This document shows positions 53,347 to 61,905 of a stretch of 64,000 nt of DNA, one piece after another (position 1 is the first letter of the stretch; every line of letters starts with the position of its first letter). Position numbers and translations under genes: made by a program. Source of the DNA: Paludibacter sp. (GTDB lineage Bacteria > Bacteroidota > Bacteroidia > Bacteroidales > Paludibacteraceae); the NCBI GenBank assembly GCA_023666945.1, contig JAMPAY010000001.1, positions 124,001-188,000 of the forward strand. Direction: 5' to 3'. Under the pieces are notes generated by a model. It saw only the letters and a program-made list of their open reading frames with translations, did no database searches and was not told the DNA's origin.

Positions 53347-55350
53347 ATGAAAACGCTGAAACTTCTTAAATCCGATTCCTACCTTCTTCCCTATAAAAAT
53401 GCCATTATCGGTCGGTATAACTATGCTCTCCAAATAGAGAGGCAACTCACCCAAGGAGGACTATTAGCCGATTTCGCCAATGGTTATCTTTATTTCGGTT
53501 TACACAAAACCGATACCGAGTGGGTATTTCGCGAATGGGCGCCCAACGCCACCGCTATCTATATGATTGGCGATTTCAACGGTTGGCAACGCAAAGAAGA
53601 CTTTCGGCTGACTCCCGTTGGAAACGGAGTTTTTGAATGCAGATTGCCACTCACAACATTACAACACGGGCAATTATATAAACTATTGGTAGAATGGCAA
53701 GGAGGCAAAGGCGAACGAATTCCCTCTTATGCAACCAGAGTCGTGCAAGATGCACAAACAAAGGGTTTTTCTGCACAAGTATGGCACCCTGAGCATCCCT
53801 ATGTTTTCAAGAAGAAACGATTTATCCCCAAAACTTCACCCTTATTTATTTATGAATGCCACATCGGTATGTCCGGGGAAGAAGAGACAGTGGCTTCATA
53901 CGAAGACTTCCGCCTAAACATATTACCTCGTGTACAAGCATTAGGCTATAACTGTATCCAAATTATGGCTATTCAAGAGCACCCCTACTATGGGTCATTC
54001 GGATACCATGTTTCCAATTTCTATGCGGCATCATCGCGTTTTGGCACACCCGAAGAACTGAAACATCTCATCGACGATGCACACAACCGCGGCATCGCTG
54101 TCATCATGGATTTGGTACACTCACATGCCGTCAAAAACGAGTTGGAGGGACTCGGTAATTTCGACGGTACCCCCTATCAGTATTTCCACGAAGGGAGTCG
54201 ACGCGAACACCCCGCATGGGATAGCCTTTGTTTCAATTATCAAAAACCAGAAGTATTACATTTCCTCTTGAGCAATTGCAAATATTGGATGGACGAATAT
54301 CATTTCGACGGATTCCGTTTTGATGGAGTTACCAGCATGATTTATCGTTCACACGGATTGGGAGAGAACTTCTCATCGTATGCTGACTATTATAATCTCA
54401 ATCAAGACGGAGATGCCATCTGCTATCTCACACTCGCCAACAAACTCATCCACCAGGTCAATAAACACGCCATCACCATTGCCGAAGAAATGTCCGGGAT
54501 GCCAGGATTGGCTACACCTTTCAAAGAAGGAGGTATCGGATTTGATTATCGATTAGCAATGGGTATTCCCGATTTCTGGATTAAGACAATAAAAGAACTA
54601 AAAGACGAAGACTGGAAAGCAGGGCATATTCTTTACGAGATGACCAATCGACGTGCCGATGAAAAGACTATCTCTTATGCCGAAAGTCACGATCAAGCAT
54701 TGGTCGGAGACAAAACAATCATCTTTCGTCTTATTGATGCAGAAATGTATTGGCACATGCAACACAATTCCAACACTTTCATGGTTGATCGTGGTTTGGC
54801 TTTGCATAAAATGATACGGCTCATCACAGCATCCACTATCAATGGAGGATACCTTAACTTCATGGGAAATGAATTCGGACATCCCGAGTGGATTGATTTT
54901 CCTCGACAAGGCAACGGGTGGAGTCATAAGTATGCACGCCGCCAATGGAGTCTCGTAGATAATACAGAATTCTATTATCACGATCTCAATCGTTTCGATG
55001 CAGCCATGGTGCATCTTTTGCGTAATATAACCAATTTCCAAGCATTGCCCATACAAACGCTTTGGGATAAGGATAGCGACCAAATTGCAGCCTTTATGCG
55101 AGGAGATTACGTCTTTATCTTCAATTGGAATGGACAAAAATCATTCCCCGGATACGGAATAATTGCCCCGGAAGGCAAATATACAGTTGTGCTCAATACC
55201 GATGCCAAAGAATTTGCAGGATATGGACTATCCGATGATTCCATCGAACATTTCACAACTCCCGACCCGCTCTATGCTAAAGTACACAAAGGTTGGCTAA
55301 AGCTCTATCTGCCTGCTCGCAGTGCTGTCGTACTCAAGAAAAACGACTGA
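53347..55350 (+). CDS. glgB: 1,4-alpha-glucan branching enzyme, eukaryote-like (GH13_8 type)
   Basis: 667 aa. An N-terminal CBM48 (about 45-140, REWAPNATAIYMIGDFNGW) is followed by a GH13 barrel with Asp326 (nucleophile, DGFRFDGVTSM), Glu380 (acid, AEEMSG) and Asp449 (ESHDQAL). The long matches to plant and fungal enzymes (YHVSNFYAASSRFGTPEEL, WDSLCFNYQKPEVLHFLLSN, NFMGNEFGHPEWIDFPR) indicate GH13 subfamily 8 rather than the usual bacterial GH13_9. It makes alpha-1,6 branches in glycogen. No glycogen synthase or phosphorylase is nearby. Confidence 0.93.
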   Translation: MKTLKLLKSDSYLLPYKNAIIGRYNYALQIERQLTQGGLLADFANGYLYFGLHKTDTEWVFREWAPNATAIYMIGDFNGWQRKEDFRLTPVGNGVFECRLPLTTLQHGQLYKLLVEWQGGKGERIPSYATRVVQDAQTKGFSAQVWHPEHPYVFKKKRFIPKTSPLFIYECHIGMSGEEETVASYEDFRLNILPRVQALGYNCIQIMAIQEHPYYGSFGYHVSNFYAASSRFGTPEELKHLIDDAHNRGIAVIMDLVHSHAVKNELEGLGNFDGTPYQYFHEGSRREHPAWDSLCFNYQKPEVLHFLLSNCKYWMDEYHFDGFRFDGVTSMIYRSHGLGENFSSYADYYNLNQDGDAICYLTLANKLIHQVNKHAITIAEEMSGMPGLATPFKEGGIGFDYRLAMGIPDFWIKTIKELKDEDWKAGHILYEMTNRRADEKTISYAESHDQALVGDKTIIFRLIDAEMYWHMQHNSNTFMVDRGLALHKMIRLITASTINGGYLNFMGNEFGHPEWIDFPRQGNGWSHKYARRQWSLVDNTEFYYHDLNRFDAAMVHLLRNITNFQALPIQTLWDKDSDQIAAFMRGDYVFIFNWNGQKSFPGYGIIAPEGKYTVVLNTDAKEFAGYGLSDDSIEHFTTPDPLYAKVHKGWLKLYLPARSAVVLKKND

Positions 55351-55358
55351 CGCCCCCT

Positions 55359-55417
55359 ATACAATAAGAAATGCAATTCATCTCAGCAAATGAGAATAAT
55401 TGCATTTCTTATTGTAT
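55359..55417. terminator. Bidirectional terminator, long hairpin
   Basis: ATACAATAAGAAATGCAATT and AATTGCATTTCTTATTGTAT form a perfect 20-bp stem. Inside it an ATCTC/TGAGA element adds further pairs. It lies between the convergent glgB and dgt genes. Confidence 0.85.
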
Positions 55418-55438
55418 ATGATATTACCACTTACATTA

Positions 55439-56764
55439 TCACACCATTGGCAACGATGCTCCCGTAATCTTCTGATACAAGTCAAGCGCATACACATCCG
55501 TCATGCCCGACACATAATCCAACATCGCTTGTATCTTGCCATAAGGAGTCAAGGCGTCAATAGCATATTGCGACGGAACACGCTGCAACAACTGTCGGGA
55601 GTAAGCCTTATCTGCATTAAATACCGCCTGAATCAGTTCCTCCATCAGCATATAGATTATCTTATAACCTGCAAGTTCCACATCCAATACATCATTACTT
55701 CGGTATATCCTTTTCACCGATACTTCGGAACATTGCTTATAAGCCTCACGGCTACGAGAATGTATATGCTTAATCAGCGAACCCTCAAAAGTGCCGTCCA
55801 TTATCTGCTCCTCATTACTCAAAAACACATCCGTGCAAGCATCTACCAAGTTACCAATGACGCAACTCCTCAAATAGGCAATTTGCTCGTTGGTATCTTG
55901 TACCATATCCATTGTATGACAAATACGCTCCTTGCGTTTTTCATCAAAGAAACCAAATAACAACTCTTTCGTTTCATCTGTTGACAATAACCGCAACTTA
56001 TGAGCATCTTCAATATCCATTATCTGATAGCATATATCATCAGCAGCCTCCACCAAATAAACCAATGGGAAACGTGCATACGTTCCGTCCGACCGTTGGA
56101 CAATCCCCAAGCGCATAGCAATACGTTCCCAACTATCCTTATCCGAATCAAAGAAACCGAATTTACCTTTCGGATTCGGAGATGATATAGCAGCATAGGG
56201 ATATTTAACGACCGATGCCAACGTACTGTAGGTCAGAACAAATCCTCCGGAACGACGTCCCTTAAATTGATGAGTCAATATACGAAATGCGTTGGCATTA
56301 CCTTCAAACCGGATACAATCCGCCCACTGTTCTTCTGTCAGTTCCGTTTGCCATTTCTTTCCGTTTCCTTCCGAAAAATAAGTATCTATAGCCTGTTCTC
56401 CCGAATGTCCAAACGGAGGATTACCCATATCATGAGCCAAACAAGCAGCCGACACAATTTCACCGATAGAATCGAGCATTTTTGCACAATCAGAATGCCT
56501 TTCTTTCAAACTATCCGCCACTCTATTACCCAAAGATCGACCAACACAAGACACCTCCAAACTATGCGTCAAACGATTGTGTACAAACACAGAACCGGGC
56601 AAGGGAAATACTTGCGTCTTATTTTGCATTCTTCGAAACGGAGCAGAAAATATCAAACGATCATAATCACGCTGAAATTCATTACGAGCATCATGCCCCA
56701 AAGCAGGATTATAGATCCCTTCTTGTCCGAAACGTATTGTAGTTATTAATTGTTCCCAATTCAT
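55439..56764 (-). CDS. dgt: Deoxyguanosinetriphosphate triphosphohydrolase
   Basis: 441 aa HD-domain enzyme that hydrolyses dGTP to deoxyguanosine and triphosphate. It has the family start GHDARNEFQRDYDRLIFSAPFRRMQNKTQVFPL, the histidine of HNRLTHSLEVSCVGRSLG and the HD pair in CLAHDMGNPPFGHSGEQA. EAADDICYQIMDIEDA supplies the distal aspartate. Downstream of an HxlR regulator with a 2-bp gap, so the two are read together. Confidence 0.93.
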   Translation of the reverse strand: MNWEQLITTIRFGQEGIYNPALGHDARNEFQRDYDRLIFSAPFRRMQNKTQVFPLPGSVFVHNRLTHSLEVSCVGRSLGNRVADSLKERHSDCAKMLDSIGEIVSAACLAHDMGNPPFGHSGEQAIDTYFSEGNGKKWQTELTEEQWADCIRFEGNANAFRILTHQFKGRRSGGFVLTYSTLASVVKYPYAAISSPNPKGKFGFFDSDKDSWERIAMRLGIVQRSDGTYARFPLVYLVEAADDICYQIMDIEDAHKLRLLSTDETKELLFGFFDEKRKERICHTMDMVQDTNEQIAYLRSCVIGNLVDACTDVFLSNEEQIMDGTFEGSLIKHIHSRSREAYKQCSEVSVKRIYRSNDVLDVELAGYKIIYMLMEELIQAVFNADKAYSRQLLQRVPSQYAIDALTPYGKIQAMLDYVSGMTDVYALDLYQKITGASLPMV

Positions 56765-56766
56765 AT

Positions 56767-57147
56767 TTATTCTTTTGAGAGTTGTTGTATATGATTTTGA
56801 CGGTCAGCAAGAATATGCTCCATATGTTCTTTTGCCCAATTCGTTAAGGCTTCGATATGCGGTAGCAGCGATAAAGCACGAGACGTCAAACGATATTCTA
56901 CACGAGGTGGCACCTCCGGATAGACTCTGCGGCTTACAAGCCCATCTTCTTCCAAAGTACGAAGTGTTACTGTCAGCATACGCTGAGAAACATCCGGAAT
57001 ATAGCGGCGTAGTTCGCCAAAACGACACACATCTTTTTCTGCCAACGTATGTAGCACCAACAACGACCATTTATCGCTTATACGAGCCAGAATATTACGT
57101 ATCGGACACTTTGGATCATAACGGTCTGTTATACTAATTCTATCCAT
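56767..57147 (-). CDS. HxlR family winged-helix regulator
   Basis: 126 aa from the ATG at 57147; an ATG ten codons upstream is rejected because it lies within the -7 box at 57175-57182. HxlR signatures are CPIRNILARISDKWSLLVLHTLAE, RFGELRRYIPDVSQRMLTVTLRTLEEDGLVSRRVYPEVPPRVEYRLT. Several relatives sense reactive aldehydes or redox change through the N-terminal cysteine, here Cys14 in DPKCPI. The divergent neighbour encodes an NAD(P)-binding reductase, the usual target. dgt follows 2 bp downstream. Confidence 0.92.
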   Translation of the reverse strand: MDRISITDRYDPKCPIRNILARISDKWSLLVLHTLAEKDVCRFGELRRYIPDVSQRMLTVTLRTLEEDGLVSRRVYPEVPPRVEYRLTSRALSLLPHIEALTNWAKEHMEHILADRQNHIQQLSKE

Positions 57148-57174
57148 AACTATCTCTTTTGCAACATTAGTGCG

Positions 57175-57182
57175 CAAAAGTA
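57175..57182 (-). promoter_or_regulatory. Promoter -7 box of hxlR-type gene
   Basis: The minus strand reads TACTTTTG, preceded by GT to give an embedded GTTAC-like half-site (GTTACTTTTG). It is 28 bp upstream of the ATG at 57147. Confidence 0.6.
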
Positions 57183-57297
57183 ACTAAAATACTCCGAATA
57201 TACAAGTATGCCCCAACCACCTACAGGGTAACCACCTACCGTCCAATTTTTAAAAAGACACTTTTGTTTAACTGCAAACACCCTCATTCACAACAAC

Positions 57298-57334
57298 AGT
57301 TACCTACCGGTAACTATCTAACAAACAGATAACT
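57298..57334. promoter_or_regulatory. Palindromic operator candidates of HxlR regulator
   Basis: AGTTACC (57298-57304) and GGTAACT (57309-57315) are perfect 7-bp inverted arms around TACC. A second inverted repeat, TATCT (57315-57319) with AGATA (57327-57331), follows and ends in an AACT half. They end 25 bp before the -7 box of the divergent reductase gene, overlapping the -33 region, and are well placed for repression by a dimeric winged-helix protein. Confidence 0.55.
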
Positions 57335-57359
57335 ACTTGTATAATAGTAATATAAAAAC

Positions 57360-57367
57360 TACCTTTG
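57360..57367 (+). promoter_or_regulatory. Promoter -7 box of NAD(P)-binding protein gene
   Basis: TACCTTTG followed by CAGCG, 43 bp before the start codon. Confidence 0.7.
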
Positions 57368-57410
57368 CAGCGAAAAAACATATAACAATAACCCTCAAAC
57401 ACCATTCTTT

Positions 57411-58079
57411 ATGAAAAACGTAGTTTTAATAGGAGCAAGCGGATTTGTAGGTTCCGCCATTTTGAAAGAAGCATTATACCGCGGACATCAAGTTACCGCC
57501 ATCACGCCTCATCCGGAGCGCATTAAGTTGATTCACCCCAACCTTACAATAGTAGAGGCAGATGCGACCAATCCCAACATATTGGCACTAATAGCCACCG
57601 GGAAAGATGCTATCATAAGTGCATACAATCCCGGATGGAGTAATCCCCGCCAATACGAAGAAACCTTGGAAAACTACCCCAAAATTATAGAGGGTACAAA
57701 AAAGGCAGGAGTCAGACGATTACTCATTGTAGGAGGAGCAGGTACTCTGTTCGTAAAACCGGGGATACGATTGGTAGATACCGGAACTCTTCCCGAAGAA
57801 TGGCTACCCGGAGTCAAATCCATGGGAGAATTCTATCTCAATACACTTATGAAAGAAAACGATATTGACTGGATATTCTTCTCTCCTGCGGGTAATCTTG
57901 GAGATATAGGACAAAAAGGTCCCGGCATACGCACCGGTAAATATCGACTTGGAAAAGACGATATGTTGTTCGATGAAAACGGCCATAGTTTTATTTCGGT
58001 AGAAGACTATGCTGTTGCCATGATTGACGAACTGGAACAAGAGAACCACCATAAAGAACGATTCACTGCCGCCTATTAA
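57411..58079 (+). CDS. NAD(P)-binding Rossmann protein (YwnB/YesF-like)
   Basis: 222 aa atypical short-chain reductase. The N-terminal VVLIGASGFVGSAILKEALYRGHQVTAITPHPERI binds NAD(P), and GVRRLLIVGGAGTLF and DIDWIFFSPAGNL are shared with NAD(P)H-binding family PF13460/NmrA-like proteins. Divergently transcribed HxlR regulators commonly control such genes in response to electrophiles, so quinone or aldehyde detoxification is a reasonable guess. Substrate not known. Confidence 0.88.
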   Translation: MKNVVLIGASGFVGSAILKEALYRGHQVTAITPHPERIKLIHPNLTIVEADATNPNILALIATGKDAIISAYNPGWSNPRQYEETLENYPKIIEGTKKAGVRRLLIVGGAGTLFVKPGIRLVDTGTLPEEWLPGVKSMGEFYLNTLMKENDIDWIFFSPAGNLGDIGQKGPGIRTGKYRLGKDDMLFDENGHSFISVEDYAVAMIDELEQENHHKERFTAAY

Positions 58080-58156
58080 GCACATCGAAGCGCAATATTA
58101 CAGAATTGCATCATTCGTAGAAGGAATCAATTTTTTACAGAATGAAAGCTCGACAA

Positions 58157-58200
58157 GATGTCGTTGAGATCTCGTTACGGTCTCGTAATGATCTCGTAGG
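58157..58200 (+). repeat. 11-nt tandem repeat tract, four units
   Basis: Units GATGTCGTTGA, GATCTCGTTAC, GGTCTCGTAAT and GATCTCGTAGG follow each other with an exact 11-nt period; a weaker fifth unit may precede. It shares the TCTCGT core with the tract at 48253-48285. It lies in the 524-bp gap 58080-58603, which holds no recognised protein gene. Confidence 0.62.
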
Positions 58201-58288
58201 CCCATAACCAACACTATTGCAAGCAAACAGTCATATACAAGCAGAAAAATATCTCCATTTTGCTTACATAAACATCATTTTGTCAAAC

Positions 58289-58406
58289 TAATTCAAGCCC
58301 TTAATCGTTAGGAAACAAACCGACATTGGCACTTCAACTTCTTATTTTAATGCGGTCGCCCTGACAACAAGGTAGTCTTTGTTATACAAGGACTACCTTT
58401 GTTTTT
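58289..58406 (+). ncRNA. Possible small RNA ending in a strong terminator
   Basis: A box TCATTTTG (58275-58282, one mismatch to TAnnTTTG) would start a transcript near 58289. About 80 nt later there is a strong terminator (58369-58406) with no coding frame between. The alternative is a long 3' UTR of the gene ending at 58079. No RNA family was recognised. Confidence 0.3.
58369..58406 (+). terminator. Orphan Rho-independent terminator
   Basis: AAGGTAGTC and GACTACCTT form a 9-bp stem, continued by TTG/CAA after one wobble, around a TTATA loop. TTTGTTTTT follows. It is 290 bp beyond the nearest upstream plus-strand stop codon. Confidence 0.78.
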
Positions 58407-58544
58407 CGTCAATCAGCACCACACGGGACAAAATATACCTACAAACCATTGTTAATCATACTCTTCATAAGCACTTGCGAGAACAATACAAAATTCCATA
58501 CGGAAAATAATCGGATTGTAGGACTATAATTAGAAAAAAAATCG

Positions 58545-58552
58545 TAATTTTG
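58545..58552 (+). promoter_or_regulatory. Promoter -7 box of nagB
   Basis: TAATTTTG followed by CAGCG, 51 bp before the ATG at 58604. Confidence 0.65.
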
Positions 58553-58603
58553 CAGCGTATGGCAATCTACGCCTACAATAATAACCTTTTAAAACCATAC
58601 AAC

Positions 58604-59413
58604 ATGAGACTTATCATCGAACCCGACTATCAACAACTATCCGAATGGGCTGCCAAATATGTGGCTAAACGGATCAACGATGCAGCACCTACCATGGAAC
58701 GTCCGTTCAAATTAGGACTGCCCACAGGTTCTTCGCCATTAGGTATGTATAAACACCTTATTGAGTTATATAAAGCGGGAAAAGTCTCGTTTGCCAATGT
58801 AGTAACTTTCAATATGGACGAATATGTTGGTTTGCCTGAAAATCATTCCGAAAGTTACCATTCTTTCATGTGGAACAATTTCTTCTCACATATTGACATT
58901 CGTCCTGAGAATGTCAATATACTCAATGGTAATGCACCCGACTTGAATGCCGAATGTGAACGATACGAAGCCAAAATCAAACTATATGGAGGAATAGACC
59001 TATTTCTCGGTGGAATCGGTCCAGACGGACATATAGCCTTCAACGAACCGGCATCGTCACTCACATCACGCACACGACAGAAAACGCTGACTACCGATAC
59101 GATCATCGCTAATTCTCGTTTCTTCAACAACGATGTCAACCAAGTACCCAAAACAGCCCTTACCGTTGGCGTAGGTACTGTCATGGATGCACACGAAGTA
59201 CTCATCATGGTTAACGGACACAACAAAGCACGTGCATTAAAACATGCGGTGGAAGAACCAATCAACCACATGTGGACCATTTCCGCACTTCAATTGCATC
59301 CGCGGGGCATTATCGTATGCGATGAAGCCGCCTGCGCAGAACTGACTGTTGGCACATTCAAGTATTTCCTTGACATTGAAAAAGCCAATCTCAACCCAAA
59401 CACTCTACTCTGA
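58604..59413 (+). CDS. nagB: Glucosamine-6-phosphate deaminase
   Basis: 269 aa from the ATG at 58604, matching the 266 aa of E. coli NagB; an ATG at 58559 abuts the promoter and adds an unmatched N-terminus. Motifs are [46 protein letters not shown] with the catalytic Asp, and [17 protein letters not shown]. It converts glucosamine-6-phosphate to fructose-6-phosphate and ammonia, the last step of amino-sugar catabolism. It is followed 2 bp later by the J-domain gene. Confidence 0.95.
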   Translation: MRLIIEPDYQQLSEWAAKYVAKRINDAAPTMERPFKLGLPTGSSPLGMYKHLIELYKAGKVSFANVVTFNMDEYVGLPENHSESYHSFMWNNFFSHIDIRPENVNILNGNAPDLNAECERYEAKIKLYGGIDLFLGGIGPDGHIAFNEPASSLTSRTRQKTLTTDTIIANSRFFNNDVNQVPKTALTVGVGTVMDAHEVLIMVNGHNKARALKHAVEEPINHMWTISALQLHPRGIIVCDEAACAELTVGTFKYFLDIEKANLNPNTLL

Positions 59414-59415
59414 CA

Positions 59416-60180
59416 ATGCATATAGGCAAGTGGATATTGGGCGGATTAGGGTTTGTCTTGGGAGGACCTATAGGAGCCGTTGTCGGTGTGGTATTAGCAT
59501 CATTCTTAGAAGATGGCAGTCGCGTATTGCCAGAAGCAGAACAAGAGTTTCGCCAAACAACGCATCAGAACAATACTCGCACCCATCGTCCCTCACAAGG
59601 CGACATACATATCAGTATTCTCGTACTGATAGCCTGTACCATGAAAGCCGACGGACATGTACGCAAAAGCGAATTGGATGCCGTCAAACGTTTTTTGGTA
59701 CGCACCTATGGCAAACAACAAGCATTGGAAGCACTGCAAGTGCTCAAACAACTATTGGAGCAAACTATCAATCCTGATGCAGTAGCACGGCAGATTGCGC
59801 AGAATGTCAATTACTCCACCCGATTGGAAATACTGCATTTCCTGCTTGACTTGGCACATACAGACGGAGAATATGCACCCACTGAGCAACAACTAATCGC
59901 ACAAATAGCCGTTGCATTGGGTATCCGACCTACCGATTTCCGTTCGCTATCCGCTCTCTATGAAAAAGACAAGAATCCGGATTGGGCATACCAAGCATTA
60001 GAGATACAACCTTCTGCTACCAATGATGAGGTGAAAAAAGCCTATCGCCGTATGGCTATGAAATATCACCCTGACAAAGTAGCCAGTGCAGGTGAAGACA
60101 TTCGCCAAAAAGCCACAGAGAAATTCAGAGCCATCAACGAGGCATACGAATACATTAAGCAACAGCGTGGAATAAAATAA
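59416..60180 (+). CDS. TerB-J-domain protein (DjlA-like)
   Basis: 254 aa. The N-terminus has a Gly-rich membrane segment ([28 protein letters not shown]). A TerB-like helical domain spans about 60-165 ([27 protein letters not shown] and [25 protein letters not shown]). A C-terminal J-domain carries the invariant HPD in [14 protein letters not shown]. This is the DjlA arrangement: a membrane-anchored DnaK co-chaperone. It lies between nagB (2 bp) and cysS (10 bp), probably one operon. Confidence 0.9.
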   Translation: MHIGKWILGGLGFVLGGPIGAVVGVVLASFLEDGSRVLPEAEQEFRQTTHQNNTRTHRPSQGDIHISILVLIACTMKADGHVRKSELDAVKRFLVRTYGKQQALEALQVLKQLLEQTINPDAVARQIAQNVNYSTRLEILHFLLDLAHTDGEYAPTEQQLIAQIAVALGIRPTDFRSLSALYEKDKNPDWAYQALEIQPSATNDEVKKAYRRMAMKYHPDKVASAGEDIRQKATEKFRAINEAYEYIKQQRGIK

Positions 60181-60190
60181 CAATGTAACT

Positions 60191-61645
60191 ATGCAGATTT
60201 ACAACACACTTACACGACAGAAAGAAGACTTTACCCCGCTTAACCCGCCGCACGTAGGACTTTATGTATGCGGGCCTACCGTCTATGGTGATGCACACCT
60301 CGGCCATGCACGTCCGGCTATAACATTTGACTTGCTCTATCGTTACCTGCAACACTTGGGCTATAAAGTTCGCTATGTACGCAATATCACCGATGTAGGA
60401 CATCTTGAACACGATGCTGACGAAGGCGAAGACAAAATAGCCAAAAAAGCACGATTGGAACAACTTGAACCCATGGAAGTAGTGCAATACTTCACCAACC
60501 GTTACCACCACGATATGGAACTGCTTAATGTTCTGCCCCCCTCTATAGAACCACACGCTTCCGGACACATCATTGAACAGATAGCATTTGTACAGAAAAT
60601 TCTCGATGCCGGATATGCCTACATTTCAGAAGGAAGTGTTTATTTCGATGTTGAGAAATACAACAAAGATTTCAACTACGGCAAACTCTCAGGGCGCAAC
60701 ATTGAAGAACTCTACGAAAACACGCGTGAGTTAGACGGACAATCCGAGAAACGCCGTTCGTTCGACTTTGCCTTATGGAAAAAAGCCGCCCCCGAACACA
60801 TTATGCATTGGCCCTCTCCTTGGTCTGAAGGATTTCCCGGATGGCACTTGGAATGTTCGGTTATGGGAACCAAATACTTGGGCGAAGAATTCGATATTCA
60901 TGGAGGCGGTATGGACCTTATGTTCCCTCACCACGAATGCGAGATTGCTCAATCGTGTGCTGCCTTAGGGCATGATACCGTGCACTATTGGATGCACAAC
61001 AACATGATTACCATAGCAGGCAAGAAAATGGGAAAATCCTACGGGAACTTTATTACGTTACAGCAGTTCTTTACTGGAGAACATCCTTTGCTGACAAAGC
61101 CATTTTCCCCCATGACTATACGGCTATTCATACTCATGGCGCACTATCGCTCGACAGTGGATTTCTCCAGCGAAGCACTCGAAGCAGCAGAAAAAGGACT
61201 CACACGACTAACGGAAGCATGGCAACGACTGCACAAACTGCAACCCGCTGCTACGACAACCGTTGAAATTGCAGGCCTCAGACAACGCTGCGAAGATGCC
61301 ATGGCCGATGATCTTAACTCCCCTATGGTAATATCGTGCCTTTTCGATTCGGCACGCGCCATCAATACCGTCTTCGACGGGAAAGGGACTATCAATGAAA
61401 CCGACTTGGAAGAACTCCGCAGCGTTTGGCAACTATTCGTTGAAGATATTCTCGGCTTACGTCTCTCTGAAGATGCCTCACAATCTAACGATGCTTATAA
61501 AAAGGCCATAGACTTATTGCTCACACTGCGCCTTGAAGCCAAAAAAAATAAAGATTGGGAAACTTCCGATAAAATCAGGAACGAATTATCTTCACTTGGT
61601 TTCAATATAAAAGACACAAAAGACGGATTCGAATGGTCTTTATAG
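60191..61645 (+). CDS. cysS: Cysteinyl-tRNA synthetase
   Basis: 484 aa class I synthetase. Zinc ligand Cys27 lies before the HIGH box HLGH at 36-39 ([21 protein letters not shown]). [22 protein letters not shown] supplies Cys/His zinc ligands, and the KMSKS box is KKMGKSYGN. The C-terminal anticodon-binding part ends [10 protein letters not shown]. It charges tRNA-Cys. Last gene of the nagB unit; the promoter for tRNA-Pro(GGG) follows 52 bp later. Confidence 0.96.
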   Translation: MQIYNTLTRQKEDFTPLNPPHVGLYVCGPTVYGDAHLGHARPAITFDLLYRYLQHLGYKVRYVRNITDVGHLEHDADEGEDKIAKKARLEQLEPMEVVQYFTNRYHHDMELLNVLPPSIEPHASGHIIEQIAFVQKILDAGYAYISEGSVYFDVEKYNKDFNYGKLSGRNIEELYENTRELDGQSEKRRSFDFALWKKAAPEHIMHWPSPWSEGFPGWHLECSVMGTKYLGEEFDIHGGGMDLMFPHHECEIAQSCAALGHDTVHYWMHNNMITIAGKKMGKSYGNFITLQQFFTGEHPLLTKPFSPMTIRLFILMAHYRSTVDFSSEALEAAEKGLTRLTEAWQRLHKLQPAATTTVEIAGLRQRCEDAMADDLNSPMVISCLFDSARAINTVFDGKGTINETDLEELRSVWQLFVEDILGLRLSEDASQSNDAYKKAIDLLLTLRLEAKKNKDWETSDKIRNELSSLGFNIKDTKDGFEWSL

Positions 61646-61697
61646 AAACTTTGCAAGAAAAAATATCTAAAGATTTGAACAATTCAGAAAATTGTTG

Positions 61698-61705
61698 TAC
61701 CTTTG
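61698..61705 (+). promoter_or_regulatory. Promoter -7 box of tRNA-Pro(GGG)
   Basis: TACCTTTG followed by CACCCGC, 63 bp before the tRNA 5' end. Confidence 0.68.
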
Positions 61706-61768
61706 CACCCGCTTACGAATTAAGAATGCTTTTATTTTTATGCGCATGATTGTTTCGGGTAGCGGAAA

Positions 61769-61842
61769 CGGGATGTAGCTCAGCCCGGTAGAGTACGCGT
61801 CTGGGGGGCGTGTGGTCGCAGGTTCAAATCCTGTCATCCCGA
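61769..61842 (+). tRNA. tRNA-Pro (anticodon GGG)
   Basis: 74 nt cloverleaf: acceptor CGGGATG with CATCCCG, D-arm GCTC/GAGT, anticodon stem CGCGT/GCGTG (two wobble pairs) with loop CTGGGGG, T-arm GCAGG-TTCAAAT-CCTGT, discriminator A. CCA is not encoded. Reads CCC and CCT proline codons. Confidence 0.93.
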
Positions 61843-61845
61843 CAG

Positions 61846-61891
61846 AACAAAAAGAGAGTATCGTTCGTATGAACGATACTCTCTTTTTGTT
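61846..61891. terminator. Perfect 21-bp terminator hairpin
   Basis: Positions 61846-61866 and 61871-61891 are exact reverse complements around a GTAT loop, with A and T tracts at the base. It ends tRNA-Pro transcription and also serves the opposite-strand gene ending at 61906. Confidence 0.88.
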
Positions 61892-61905
61892 TATTCAATT
61901 ATACT

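Noticed and set aside
48253..58200. 11-nt repeats as a CRISPR array
   Set aside because: There are no spacers between units, the units are far too short and no cas genes occur in the window.
61846..61891. Perfect 21-bp inverted repeat as a transposon end or phage attachment site
   Set aside because: Its position just after a tRNA, the A/T tracts at its base and the facing gene explain it as a terminator. No integrase or duplicated tRNA end was seen.
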